Assembly (NCBI GenBank): GCA_023437745.1 | Contig: JAEZFI010000054.1 | Coordinates: 1-30,008, forward strand | Reading direction: 5' to 3' | Source of the DNA: Actinomycetes bacterium | GTDB lineage: Bacteria > Actinomycetota > Acidimicrobiia > Acidimicrobiales > Microtrichaceae | DNA: 30,008 nt | The notes under the pieces: generated by a model | What the model was told of the DNA's origin: nothing | The model's database searches: none | The model's input: the letters and a program-made list of their open reading frames with translations, nothing else | Made by a program: the position numbers and the translations under genes | In this document: positions 9,203 to 16,458 of the stretch, in pieces | Layout: every line of letters starts with the position of its first letter | Position numbering within the stretch: position 1 is the stretch's first letter

Positions 9203-9747
9203 CCGGTCGAGGGCACCCGGCGGGCGATCCGGACGAGGTCTGGCTCCCCGACCCGGTCTGGCGTCAGGACTTCCCCCTCACGTCGGCGGGCGAGGACGAG
9301 GTCACCCGCCGCGAGTTCGTCCGGTACCTCGTCCTCGCCTCCGGGGGCTTCGCCCTCGGGAACGTCGGCATCGCCCTCTGGTCGTCGCTGCGGTCGATCA
9401 ACGAGGGGACGCCGAGGGAGATCGTGGCGCTGGACCGGCTTCCCGAGGGCGCCGCGCACCTCTTCGACTACCCGACCGAGGCCGACCCTGCGATCCTCGT
9501 GCACCTCCCCGGTGGCGAGCTCCGGGCCTTCAGCCAGAAGTGCACCCACCTCGGGTGCGTCGTCTACTACCGGCACGAGACGAGGGAGATGGAGTGCCCG
9601 TGCCACGAGGGCCACTTCGACGCCACGACCGGTGAGGTCCTCGCCGGGCCGCCGCAGCGTCCGCTCGGCCGCATCGACGTGGAGGTCCGCAACGGCGTGG
9701 TCTGGGCGGTCGCCGCCCGAGGCGAGGGGGCCGGCCGTGACGAGTGA
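9199..9747 (+). CDS. Rieske [2Fe-2S] protein with Tat-type signal anchor
   Basis: A 182-residue protein. ATG 9199 overlaps the ferredoxin stop by 4 bp. About 36 polar residues precede a twin-arginine motif, TRREFVRYL, and a hydrophobic helix (about residues 44-68) ending WSSLRS, so the C-terminal domain is probably exported and anchored, as in QcrA. The Rieske site is complete: CTHLGC (about residues 114-119) and CPCHEGHF (about 134-141), giving two Cys and two His ligands. Rieske proteins with a membrane anchor normally accept electrons from quinol. Its place inside a molybdoenzyme operon is unusual: bacterial Nar or Nap operons usually lack one, though haloarchaeal nar clusters carry a Rieske and a cytochrome b. 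Confidence 0.87.
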   Translation: MTGRGHPAGDPDEVWLPDPVWRQDFPLTSAGEDEVTRREFVRYLVLASGGFALGNVGIALWSSLRSINEGTPREIVALDRLPEGAAHLFDYPTEADPAILVHLPGGELRAFSQKCTHLGCVVYYRHETREMECPCHEGHFDATTGEVLAGPPQRPLGRIDVEVRNGVVWAVAARGEGAGRDE

Positions 9748-9988
9748 GCCCATCCCGCCCCAGCAGCTCCCGGTGAACCGCACGGCGCCACGTCGCGCCC
9801 GGGCCCGCCGCGAGGTGCCGGCGGCGGTCGGCGTGTTCGTCGTGGTGCTGCTCTCGCTGCAGGTGTTCCTGCTGACGGTCGGGCTCGACGCGCTGCTCGC
9901 CGACGACGACGCCCTGGCGTGGGTCACGGGTGGACTGTCCGTCGTCCTCGGCGCGGGTTCCGCGGCGTTCTACCGCTACCTCCGATGA
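9737..9988 (+). CDS. Small membrane protein of the Mo-oxidoreductase operon
   Basis: An 83-residue protein read from GTG 9737, which lies inside the last codons of the Rieske gene (11-bp overlap in another frame) behind GGCGAGGGGG. An arginine-rich N-terminus (RRARARRE) is followed by two hydrophobic spans, about residues 29-53 and 59-80, separated by DALLADDDALAW. The ending is YRYLR. It resembles, from memory only, short two-span proteins of unknown function found beside such redox genes (DUF6755-like). The overlap with Rieske and the position at the end of the five-gene run suggest an assembly or anchoring role, which is inference. Confidence 0.72.
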   Translation: MTSEPIPPQQLPVNRTAPRRARARREVPAAVGVFVVVLLSLQVFLLTVGLDALLADDDALAWVTGGLSVVLGAGSAAFYRYLR

Positions 9989-10002
9989 GGGACGAGGGGT
10001 CG

Positions 10003-10626
10003 ATGGACGAGGACGAGCAGCGACACCCGGGTCCCATCGGCGGGGACATGGCAGCGATCGTCCTCGGCCTCGCTCGTCGGGCCCGCCTCACGGCGTTGAC
10101 CGAGCGCCACGACTCCACGACGGTGATGGCCGCCTTCGCCTTCGTGAACGGGCTGATCGCCATCGGCAGCATGGCGCTCGTCGCGCTGCTGACCGGCGAG
10201 CCGTTCGTGTTCCCGTCGTTGGGCCCGACGGCGTTCCTCCTCTTCTACACGCCGCTGCTCCCGGCGTCGTCCCCCCGCAACACGCTGGGCGGGCACCTCA
10301 TCGGGGCCGCCGCCGGGTACCTCTCGCTGGTGCTGTTCGGGCTGACCGACGAGCTGCCGGCGCTCGCGACCGGGGTGACGGGACCCCGGGTGGGTGCCGC
10401 CGCCCTGTCGCTCGGTCTCACCAGCGGGGCGATGGTGCTGGCCCGCGTCCCTCATCCCCCTGCAGGGGCGACGACGCTGATCGTGTCGCTCGGGATCCTG
10501 CGCGAGCCCCAGCAGCTGCTGGTGCTGATGCTCGCAGTCGGCCTGCTCGTCGTGCAGGGGCTGGTGATCAACCGGCTCGCGGGGATCCCGTACCCGACCT
10601 GGGCGCCGCGCCCGTCGACGGGTTGA
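10003..10626 (+). CDS. HPP-family integral membrane protein, possible nitrite transporter
   Basis: A 207-residue protein with four or more membrane spans. I chose ATG 10003, behind GACGAGGGG; an in-frame ATG at 9985 that overlaps the previous stop is also possible. The family signatures are clear: FPSLGPTAFLLFYTPL (about residues 70-85), SPRNTLGGHLIGA (about 90-101), and the name-giving RVPHPPAGATTLI (HPP at about 151-153). HPP proteins from Arabidopsis plastids and a cyanobacterium have been reported to transport nitrite. The gene follows the molybdoenzyme operon with a 14-base gap, so it is probably co-transcribed. Nitrite export or uptake beside a nitrate-reducing enzyme would make sense, but other small ions cannot be excluded. 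Confidence 0.85.
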   Translation: MDEDEQRHPGPIGGDMAAIVLGLARRARLTALTERHDSTTVMAAFAFVNGLIAIGSMALVALLTGEPFVFPSLGPTAFLLFYTPLLPASSPRNTLGGHLIGAAAGYLSLVLFGLTDELPALATGVTGPRVGAAALSLGLTSGAMVLARVPHPPAGATTLIVSLGILREPQQLLVLMLAVGLLVVQGLVINRLAGIPYPTWAPRPSTG

Positions 10627-10646
10627 CGGGCTGACGGGCCAGGCGG

Positions 10647-10787
10647 TCAGCGGGCGCCGAGGGTCGTGACGAGGGCGAGGAGCACGATCAGCAACGTGAC
10701 CCCGACGACGAGGACGATCGCCTGCACCCGCGGGTGCTCCGGGCGCTCCGGGCGTGTCGGTCGGTTGCCACCAGCGCTTTTGTCCAT
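10647..10787 (-). CDS. 46-residue single-span membrane protein (putative)
   Basis: A short frame from ATG 10787 to a stop at 10647. The N-terminal 24 residues are basic and Pro-rich (RPTRPERPEHPR). One strong hydrophobic span follows (VQAIVLVVGVTLLIVLLALV), then TTLGAR. Support for it being real: a GGGGG run just before the ATG, a TATTCT -10 element (10801-10796) ending 8 nt upstream, and a clean charged-plus-span layout. The frame is open farther upstream but would run through the divergent regulator, so the longer version is rejected. Function unknown. It converges with the HPP gene, 20 bases apart. Confidence 0.5.
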   Translation of the reverse strand: MDKSAGGNRPTRPERPEHPRVQAIVLVVGVTLLIVLLALVTTLGAR

Positions 10788-10791
10788 CCCC

Positions 10792-10805
10792 CGGTAGAAT
10801 AACCG
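10792..10805. promoter_or_regulatory. Overlapping divergent -10 elements in a small palindrome
   Basis: CGGT (10792-10795) and ACCG (10802-10805) are inverted around AGAATA. TAGAAT (10795-10800) reads as a -10 for the regulator at 10831, giving a leader of about 25-30 nt with GGGATGGG as ribosome site. TATTCT (10801-10796) reads as a -10 for the small leftward gene. The two promoters occlude each other, and a regulator bound here could control both. Autoregulation by the adjacent winged-helix protein is a natural guess. Confidence 0.4.
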
Positions 10806-10830
10806 TCCTGCCGGACAACGGGATGGGTCA

Positions 10831-11493
10831 ATGTCGACGCTGCAGGAGCAGGCAAGGGCGCTGGGTGATCCGAGCCGCCACGAGATCTTCCGCCACATCG
10901 CCGCCGCCGACGGGCCGGTGGACGTGGCGACGCTCACCGCCCACCTCGGGCTGAACCACAACGCCATCCGCCAGCACCTGGCCAAGCTGGTCGCTGCGGG
11001 CCTGCTCGTCGAGAGCACGGCGCCCGCCACGGGCCGAGGCCGCCCGCGCCTCCGTTACGTGGTCGATCCCGGCGCCGACGGCCGATGGGGTGTGAGCGGA
11101 CCGTACGAGCGGCTCTCCGTGTGGCTGGCCGAGGTGCTCCGGAGCGGTGAGAGCCCGGTCGAGGTCGGCCGGCGGGTGGGACGCTCCCGGACGGGGACGC
11201 CGTCGCCTGCCGACGACCCAGCAGCCCAGCTCGCCGACGAGATGGCACGTCACGGCTTCGAGCCCGTGCTCGAGCGCGACGGCGACCGCGTCGACGTCGT
11301 CCTCCAGAACTGCCCGTTCGTGACGACCGTGCTGGCGGATCGGGAGACGGTGTGCGATCTCCACCTCGGGCTGGCCGAGGGCGTCGCCGCGTCCATCGGC
11401 GGGCTGGTCGTGGAGGAGCTCGTCGCGAACGATCCCCGCCGCGCGCAGTGCCGCCTCCGCTGCCACCTCGAGGTCGACCGTTCTGTGGTGTGA
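10831..11493 (+). CDS. COG2345/SufR-like winged-helix regulator with four C-terminal cysteines
   Basis: A 220-residue transcriptional regulator. Residues 1-75 form an ArsR-like winged helix: ALGDPSRHEIF, DVATLTAHLGLNHNAIRQHLAKLVAAGLLV (recognition helix about 43-52), then GRGRPRLRY as wing. The C-terminal domain carries Cys161, Cys175, Cys207 and Cys211 (spacing 13, 31 and 3), with CDLHLGLAEG around Cys175. COG2345 includes SufR, which binds an Fe-S cluster through C-terminal cysteines and represses suf genes. Spacing here differs from the SufR pattern I recall, so the ligand is open: Fe-S, another metal or redox. It follows the molybdoenzyme and HPP genes and may regulate them or the suf operon, which has no adjacent regulator. 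The reading frame ends inside a long hairpin. Confidence 0.82.
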   Translation: MSTLQEQARALGDPSRHEIFRHIAAADGPVDVATLTAHLGLNHNAIRQHLAKLVAAGLLVESTAPATGRGRPRLRYVVDPGADGRWGVSGPYERLSVWLAEVLRSGESPVEVGRRVGRSRTGTPSPADDPAAQLADEMARHGFEPVLERDGDRVDVVLQNCPFVTTVLADRETVCDLHLGLAEGVAASIGGLVVEELVANDPRRAQCRLRCHLEVDRSVV

Positions 11494-11535
11494 GACGCGC
11501 CGGATCTGGCGCGTCCCACGACACAGAACGGTCGA
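11474..11535. repeat. 62-nt long inverted repeat (28-bp arms, 6-nt loop)
   Basis: The left arm is 11474-11501, the loop GGATCT 11502-11507, and the right arm 11508-11535. The arms pair at 25 of 28 positions: the outer 14 bp (TCGACCGTTCTGTG) are perfect, the inner 8 bp (GACGCGCC) are perfect, and three mismatches lie between. The left arm includes the last codons and stop of the regulator at 10831. Just outside, the left side repeats CACCTCGA, also mirrored on the right with a 6-base insertion (GGTCGA). There is no T-tract. It could be a strong bidirectional terminator, an mRNA-stabilising hairpin, or one copy of a dispersed palindromic repeat. Confidence 0.8.
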
Positions 11536-11553
11536 GGTGCCAAGCTCTCCGCC

Positions 11554-13107
11554 ATGCGTGCCCGCCTGCACATCATCGGGATCGTCGCCGTCGCCCTGCT
11601 CGCCGGCTGCTCGGACGAGACGGCGACCGGCTCGGACGGAGAACGTCCGTCGACGACCGCGTCGGGTGACGACGGTCAGGGGGCCGTGCGACCGTCGAGC
11701 CCACCGGACGCCGACGCCGTGACGACGCCCCGCGTCGAGGGTCCGGTCGTGGGAGGGAAGGGCTCCGCGTCGCTCGGGCCCGCCAACTTCGACCTGTCCA
11801 CGCTGGGGTACCAGGAGACCGAGCTGTTCCTGGCGGGCACCGCCACGTCGTACGGGGCCGACGGTCCGCTCACCTCCGACGGGATGTGGACGGTGTTGCC
11901 CGCAGCGACCGCCGAGTACCGCACCCGCATCGTGGTGCGGCGCCCCGTCGACCCCGCCGACTTCTCCGGCACGGTGTTCGTGGAGTGGCTGAACGTCTCC
12001 GGCGGCCTGGACGCGTCGCCCGACTGGACGTACACGCACAACGAGCTGGTCCGATCCGGCGCGGCGTGGGTCGGCGTGTCGGCGCAGGCCGCCGGAGTGG
12101 TGGGCGGCGGCAACCCGCTCGGCGCGGCGTTCGCCCTGAAGAGCGCCGACCCGGATCGCTACGCCAGCCTCGTCCATCCGGGCGACGACTACAGCTACGA
12201 CATCTTCAGCCAGGCCGGTGCCGCCGTGTGGTTCGGCGACGCGCTCGGTGGGCTGGATCCCGAATACGTCATCGCCGTGGGCGAGTCGCAGTCGGCGTTC
12301 CGCCTGTCGACCTACGTCAACGCCGTCGCTCCCACGCTCGACGTGTACGACGGCTACCTGATCCACAGCCGCAGCGGAGGCGGTGCGCCGCTGGCGGAGG
12401 GGTTCCCCGCCCCGAACCCGAACCGGGTGAGGACGGACCTCGACGTCCCGGTGCTCGTGTTCCTGGCGGAGACCGACCTGGTGGGCGACCGGCTGGGCGC
12501 TGCCGCCGCGCGCCAACCGGACACGGACCTCTACCGGTCGTGGGAGGTCGCGGGGACGGCTCACGCCGACGCCTACATGCTCGGGATCGGCGACACGGAC
12601 GACGGCTCGGGCGGCGGTGACGACGCGCTGTTCGCCGCGATGTCCGACCCGCCCACGGGTGTGTACGGGGGGATCATCGACTGCGACACCGGGGTGAACA
12701 CCGGGCCGCACACCTACGTGCTGCGGTCGGCGATCCGGTCGCTCGATCACTGGGTCCGCACCGGCGAGGCACCGCCGGAGATGCCGCAGCTCGAGCTCGA
12801 CGACGCAGGGGAGGGGTACGTCCTCGACGAGGTCGGCAACGCCAAGGGCGGCGTGCGGACACCCCAGGTGGACGTGCCCGTCGCGGTGCTGTCGGGCCTC
12901 GGGCAGAGCGGCGCCGGCTTCTGCGGCCTGTTCGGCACGACGGTCCCGCTCGACGCGGCGGCGCTGGCCCAGCGGTACCCCGATCACGACGCCTTCGTGG
13001 CCCAGTGGAACGAGGCGGTCGACCGTGCCGTCGACGCCGGCGCCCTCCTCGAACCCGATGCGGAGCAGCTCCGCCGGGTGGCCGCTGCCTCGACCGTCGG
13101 CACCTGA
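11554..13107 (+). CDS. Secreted lipoprotein, alpha/beta-hydrolase domain (Abhydrolase_10 type)
   Basis: A 517-residue protein starting at ATG 11554, with a lipoprotein signal peptide (hydrophobic IIGIVAVALLAGC, lipid-accepting Cys19). A Ser/Thr/Asp-rich linker (about 20-60) precedes the catalytic domain. Motifs are FVEWLNVSGG, WVGVSAQ, the nucleophile elbow GESQS (Ser245), an acid candidate in LAETDL and the histidine in GTAHADAYM. These match the 'alpha/beta hydrolase domain' family of large putative esterases. It would sit on the outer face of the membrane; the substrate is unknown. It starts 18 bases after the long hairpin, with no convincing ribosome site, and converges with the ABC exporter permease. 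Confidence 0.83.
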   Translation: MRARLHIIGIVAVALLAGCSDETATGSDGERPSTTASGDDGQGAVRPSSPPDADAVTTPRVEGPVVGGKGSASLGPANFDLSTLGYQETELFLAGTATSYGADGPLTSDGMWTVLPAATAEYRTRIVVRRPVDPADFSGTVFVEWLNVSGGLDASPDWTYTHNELVRSGAAWVGVSAQAAGVVGGGNPLGAAFALKSADPDRYASLVHPGDDYSYDIFSQAGAAVWFGDALGGLDPEYVIAVGESQSAFRLSTYVNAVAPTLDVYDGYLIHSRSGGGAPLAEGFPAPNPNRVRTDLDVPVLVFLAETDLVGDRLGAAAARQPDTDLYRSWEVAGTAHADAYMLGIGDTDDGSGGGDDALFAAMSDPPTGVYGGIIDCDTGVNTGPHTYVLRSAIRSLDHWVRTGEAPPEMPQLELDDAGEGYVLDEVGNAKGGVRTPQVDVPVAVLSGLGQSGAGFCGLFGTTVPLDAAALAQRYPDHDAFVAQWNEAVDRAVDAGALLEPDAEQLRRVAAASTVGT

Positions 13108-13110
13108 CCA

Positions 13111-13129
13111 CCCGTTCCGCGGGAACGGG
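13111..13129. terminator. Hairpin between convergent genes, likely bidirectional terminator
   Basis: CCCGTTCC (13111-13118) and GGAACGGG (13122-13129) are perfect 8-bp arms with a 3-nt loop. It lies in the 24-base gap between the hydrolase stop (13107) and the permease stop (13132). There is no T-run, which is common for hairpin terminators in high-GC actinobacteria. Confidence 0.6.
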
Positions 13130-13131
13130 GC

Positions 13132-15639
13132 TCAGGCGAGGGCGTCGAGGATCCTCGTGCGGCTCACCCGGATGATCGGGATGATCGCCGACACGAGCCC
13201 GGCGACGATGCCGACCGCGAGGATCACTCCGAGGCTCGTCCACTCGAACTCGAAGCCGACCGTGGGGTCGGTGGCCTCGGCGCCGCCCAGCGAGCGGGTG
13301 AGGCAGAAGCCCATGAAGACGCCGGCGAGGATGCCGATGATCGTCCCGTAGACGGCGATCACCAGCGCCTCCACGAGGACCATCCGCCGTGTCTCGCTCG
13401 GCATCATCCCGACGGCGCGGAGCAGCCCGATCTCCCGGCGCCGCTCGATGATGGCCAGCGTCATGGTGTTGACGATCCCGATCACGGCGATGAGGACGCT
13501 CACGGCGAGGAGGCCGGAGATGGCGTTGATGATCCAGTCGAGGATGTCGCCGACGACCTCGGCGACGATGTTCCCCTCGGTGACGAACACCGTGCTGTAG
13601 CCGTCGGTCAGCTCCTCGAGCCGCTCCCGCACATCGCGCAGCTCGCCGTCCTCCACGGTGATGAACGCCTGACTCGGGGCGTGTTCGGGGCCGAAGAGCT
13701 GCTCGAACGTCTCGGGAGCGACGATGTTCTGGATGAGGAAGGCGGACACGTTGGGCTGGATGAGCGCCCCGATCTTCAGTTCGACCGGCTCGCCGCCGAG
13801 GGGCGTCACGACGATCCCCTGACCGAGCCGCAGCCCGCCGGTACCGCCGCCCATCGACTGGAAGTCGACGAGCGCGATCTCGCCCGGGCCCAGCTCGGCG
13901 AGCGAGCCATGGAGCGACTTCAAGCCGGAGGCCCGGGACAGGTCGGCGAGGTCGCCGGTCGCCACGGTCGAGGAGGTGCCGTCCACCTCGGCGTAGCCCA
14001 TGGTCGCGGTGGCGACGGTGTCGACCCCGTCGATCCCCCGCGTCGTGGTGACCAGCTCGTCCGGGAACGGCGTGCCGTCCGTGGCCATCAGCAGGTCGGT
14101 GCTGGACAGCTCCTCCAGGAAGCCCACCACCTGCGCCTTGATGGTGCCGCCCGCGGTCGTGACGAGGGAGATCAGGATCACGCCGATGACCAGCGCGTTC
14201 GCGGTGTGCGCCGCTCGGCGCGGGTTCCGCACGATGTTCTCCGCCGCCAGCCGGGTCGCCATGCTGCGACCTCGGGTGGCGCCCACGACGAGCCGTGCCA
14301 CCCGGGCCAGGACCAGCGGGCTGCTGCGCAGCAGGGAGACCGTGAACACGAGGGCGCCTGCGCCGATGCCCCAGCCGTTCCCGGCGAACCCGCCGACGGC
14401 GAGGACTGCGCCGCCCACGACGGTGGCGACGAACCAGAGCGACGAACGTCGCTTGGGTGCGGGCTCCACGATGTTGGCGCTCATCGCCTCGACCGGCGCG
14501 ACCTTCGCCGCCCGCCTCGACGCGAGGAGCACCGACCCGACGGTGACGAGCACGCCGGTGACGAGCGCCAGCCCGACGGTGCCGAGCGTGAGCTTCGCCC
14601 CCGCCCCCGGCAGCCGGATCTCGAAGGCGTCGAGGAGTGCTGTCGCGCCCATGGCGAGGCCGTAGCCCGCTGCGAGGCCGATGAGGCTCGCCCCGAGGCC
14701 GATGGCCAGCGCTTCCAGCCGCAGGGACCGCCTGACCTGGGCGGGCGTCGCGCCGATGGCACGGATCAGCGCCAGCTCGCGGACCCGCTGTGCCAGGACC
14801 ACGGCGAACGTGTTGGCGATCACGAACCCGCACACGAAGATCGCGAGGTAGCTGAAGCCGGTGAGGACCGGGCGGAGCAAGTCGGCGATCGCCGCGGTGT
14901 CGCCCTGCGCGTCCTCGAGGAACCGCGCCCGGCCGGTCAGCGCCGCGCCGTTGGGGGTGAGCGGTGCCAGCGCCGCTCGGAGCTGCTCGGCGCTCACCGA
15001 CTCCTTGCCGTCGACGATGATCCGGGAGTACTCCTCCGCACCGGCGCCGAGGGTGGTGAACGCGTCGACTGCGGGGAACGACGCCGTGCCCGTCTGGTCC
15101 TGGGCGTCCTGCTCCCCGAACCGGGTGAGCCCCACCAGCTCGGCCGTCCGCTCACCGGCCGCCGTCGCGAGCCGGACGTCGTCGCCGACCGCGATGCCGA
15201 GGTCGTCGGCGCTGCGCTCGTCGATCACGAACTCGCCGGTGGCCGTGGGGGCTCGACCCCGGGTGACGTCGACCGCGCCGAGCGGCCCGTCGACCCAGAG
15301 GCGGCCGGTGAGGCTCGTCGGCTTCCGGCGACCCTCGCGGTACACCCCGACAGGGCCGCTCAGCTCGCCCGCGGCCGCCTCGACCTGGGGGAGGGCCTCG
15401 ACCGCCCGGAGGACCGACGCGGGGATGTGGGCGGGCGCCGCCTGCCGGGACGCGTCGTCGCGGATCTGCGCGTCGACGCGTGCGTACTGCTGCTCGACGG
15501 TGCCGCCGAGCGCGTCCTTGATCGCGTCGGTGAACATCAGGCCGGCCGCGAGGAACGCGACGCCGACGACGATGGCGACCACCGTCGCGAGGAAGCGGCC
15601 GAGGTTGGCCTTCAGGTTCTGCCAGGTGAGGTCGAACAT
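13132..15639 (-). CDS. ABC exporter permease, FtsX/MacB family
   Basis: An 835-residue membrane protein with two FtsX-type modules. An N-terminal span (about residues 14-36, FLATVVAIVVGVAFLAAGLMF) is followed by an extracytoplasmic MacB-like domain (about 40-255), a three-span FtsX block (about 260-385), a pair of central spans, a second extracytoplasmic domain, and a final FtsX block (about 710-830). Both blocks have the signature loop after the first span: AQRVRELALIRAIGATPAQVRR and ERRREIGLLRAVGMMPSETRR. Such permeases work with a separate ATPase in lipoprotein release, efflux of peptides or antibiotics, or cell-envelope signalling. Its ATG overlaps the ATPase stop (TGATG). The substrate cannot be read from sequence. 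Confidence 0.92.
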   Translation of the reverse strand: MFDLTWQNLKANLGRFLATVVAIVVGVAFLAAGLMFTDAIKDALGGTVEQQYARVDAQIRDDASRQAAPAHIPASVLRAVEALPQVEAAAGELSGPVGVYREGRRKPTSLTGRLWVDGPLGAVDVTRGRAPTATGEFVIDERSADDLGIAVGDDVRLATAAGERTAELVGLTRFGEQDAQDQTGTASFPAVDAFTTLGAGAEEYSRIIVDGKESVSAEQLRAALAPLTPNGAALTGRARFLEDAQGDTAAIADLLRPVLTGFSYLAIFVCGFVIANTFAVVLAQRVRELALIRAIGATPAQVRRSLRLEALAIGLGASLIGLAAGYGLAMGATALLDAFEIRLPGAGAKLTLGTVGLALVTGVLVTVGSVLLASRRAAKVAPVEAMSANIVEPAPKRRSSLWFVATVVGGAVLAVGGFAGNGWGIGAGALVFTVSLLRSSPLVLARVARLVVGATRGRSMATRLAAENIVRNPRRAAHTANALVIGVILISLVTTAGGTIKAQVVGFLEELSSTDLLMATDGTPFPDELVTTTRGIDGVDTVATATMGYAEVDGTSSTVATGDLADLSRASGLKSLHGSLAELGPGEIALVDFQSMGGGTGGLRLGQGIVVTPLGGEPVELKIGALIQPNVSAFLIQNIVAPETFEQLFGPEHAPSQAFITVEDGELRDVRERLEELTDGYSTVFVTEGNIVAEVVGDILDWIINAISGLLAVSVLIAVIGIVNTMTLAIIERRREIGLLRAVGMMPSETRRMVLVEALVIAVYGTIIGILAGVFMGFCLTRSLGGAEATDPTVGFEFEWTSLGVILAVGIVAGLVSAIIPIIRVSRTRILDALA

Positions 15640-16418
15640 CAGGCAGCGCCGCCCGATGCCGACGGTGCCGGGCGGAGGCTCGCCATCCGCTCGATGATGA
15701 GCTCTCGGGTCGGCGTGGCCATCTCGTCCACGACGCGCCCGTCGGCCAGGAACACCACCCGGTCGGCGTACGCAGCGGCGGCGGGGTCGTGGGTGACCAT
15801 CACGACGGACTGCCGCCCCTCGTCGACGCTGCGACGGATCAACGACAGCAGCTCGGCGCTCGAGCGGGAGTCGAGGTTGCCGGTCGGCTCGTCCGCCATG
15901 ATCAGGTCCGGACGGCTGATCAGCGCCCGCGCCACGGCGACGCGTTGCTGCTGGCCCCCGGACAGCTCGGCGGGTCGGTGCGTGAGGCGATCGCCCAGCC
16001 CGAGGGTGGCGACGACGTAGTCGAACCAGGCGGTGTCGACCTCGCGCTTGGCCAGCACCAGCGGCAGCAGGATGTTCTTCTTCGCCGTGAGGGACGGCAC
16101 CAGGTTGAAGGCCTGGAAGATGAAGCCGAGGTGCTCACGCCGGACCACGGTGAGGGCCGTCGGATCCAACCCCTGGATCTCGATGTCGCCGATGAAGCAG
16201 CGGCCGGACGTCACCCAGTCGAGGCCGGCCATGCACTGCATGAGGGTCGACTTGCCCGATCCGGACGGGCCCATGACGGCCGTGAACCGGTACCGGGCGA
16301 ATCCCACGGTCACGTCGTCGAGCGCCCGGATCTCCGCGTCGCCGGAGCCGTAGACCTTGGTGGCGCCGTAGGCCCGGGCGGCCCACTCGGCCCCCTCGTG
16401 GGTGGGCTCGACGCTCAA
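15639..16418 (-). CDS. ABC exporter ATPase, MacB/LolD type
   Basis: About 259 residues. Motifs: ATKVYGSGDAEIRALDDV, Walker A GPSGSGKST, Q-loop FIFQAFNLVPSLTA, signature ELSGGQQQRVAVARAL, Walker B LIMADEPTGNLDSRS and H-loop VTHD, all typical of MacB/LolD/FtsE-type partners of FtsX permeases. No ATG or GTG lies near the domain start; the best start is TTG 16418, ten or so residues before the family match. The frame stays open upstream through the TetR gene, which I treat as a shadow. A TAGCGT -10 (16467-16462) gives a leader of about 37 nt. It is divergent from the TetR gene 93 bases away, a common arrangement for a regulated exporter. Confidence 0.87.
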   Translation of the reverse strand: MSVEPTHEGAEWAARAYGATKVYGSGDAEIRALDDVTVGFARYRFTAVMGPSGSGKSTLMQCMAGLDWVTSGRCFIGDIEIQGLDPTALTVVRREHLGFIFQAFNLVPSLTAKKNILLPLVLAKREVDTAWFDYVVATLGLGDRLTHRPAELSGGQQQRVAVARALISRPDLIMADEPTGNLDSRSSAELLSLIRRSVDEGRQSVVMVTHDPAAAAYADRVVFLADGRVVDEMATPTRELIIERMASLRPAPSASGGAA

Positions 16419-16458
16419 CGCGATCGGTCCGGGAAGAGGTTCTCGGGACGCACGGATC

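Noticed and set aside
10828..12987. 719-residue minus-strand frame
   Set aside because: It runs antisense through the regulator, the long hairpin and the hydrolase, with shadow composition and no motifs.
13681..16020. 779-residue plus-strand frame
   Set aside because: Antisense to the exporter permease and ATPase, which carry clear family motifs.
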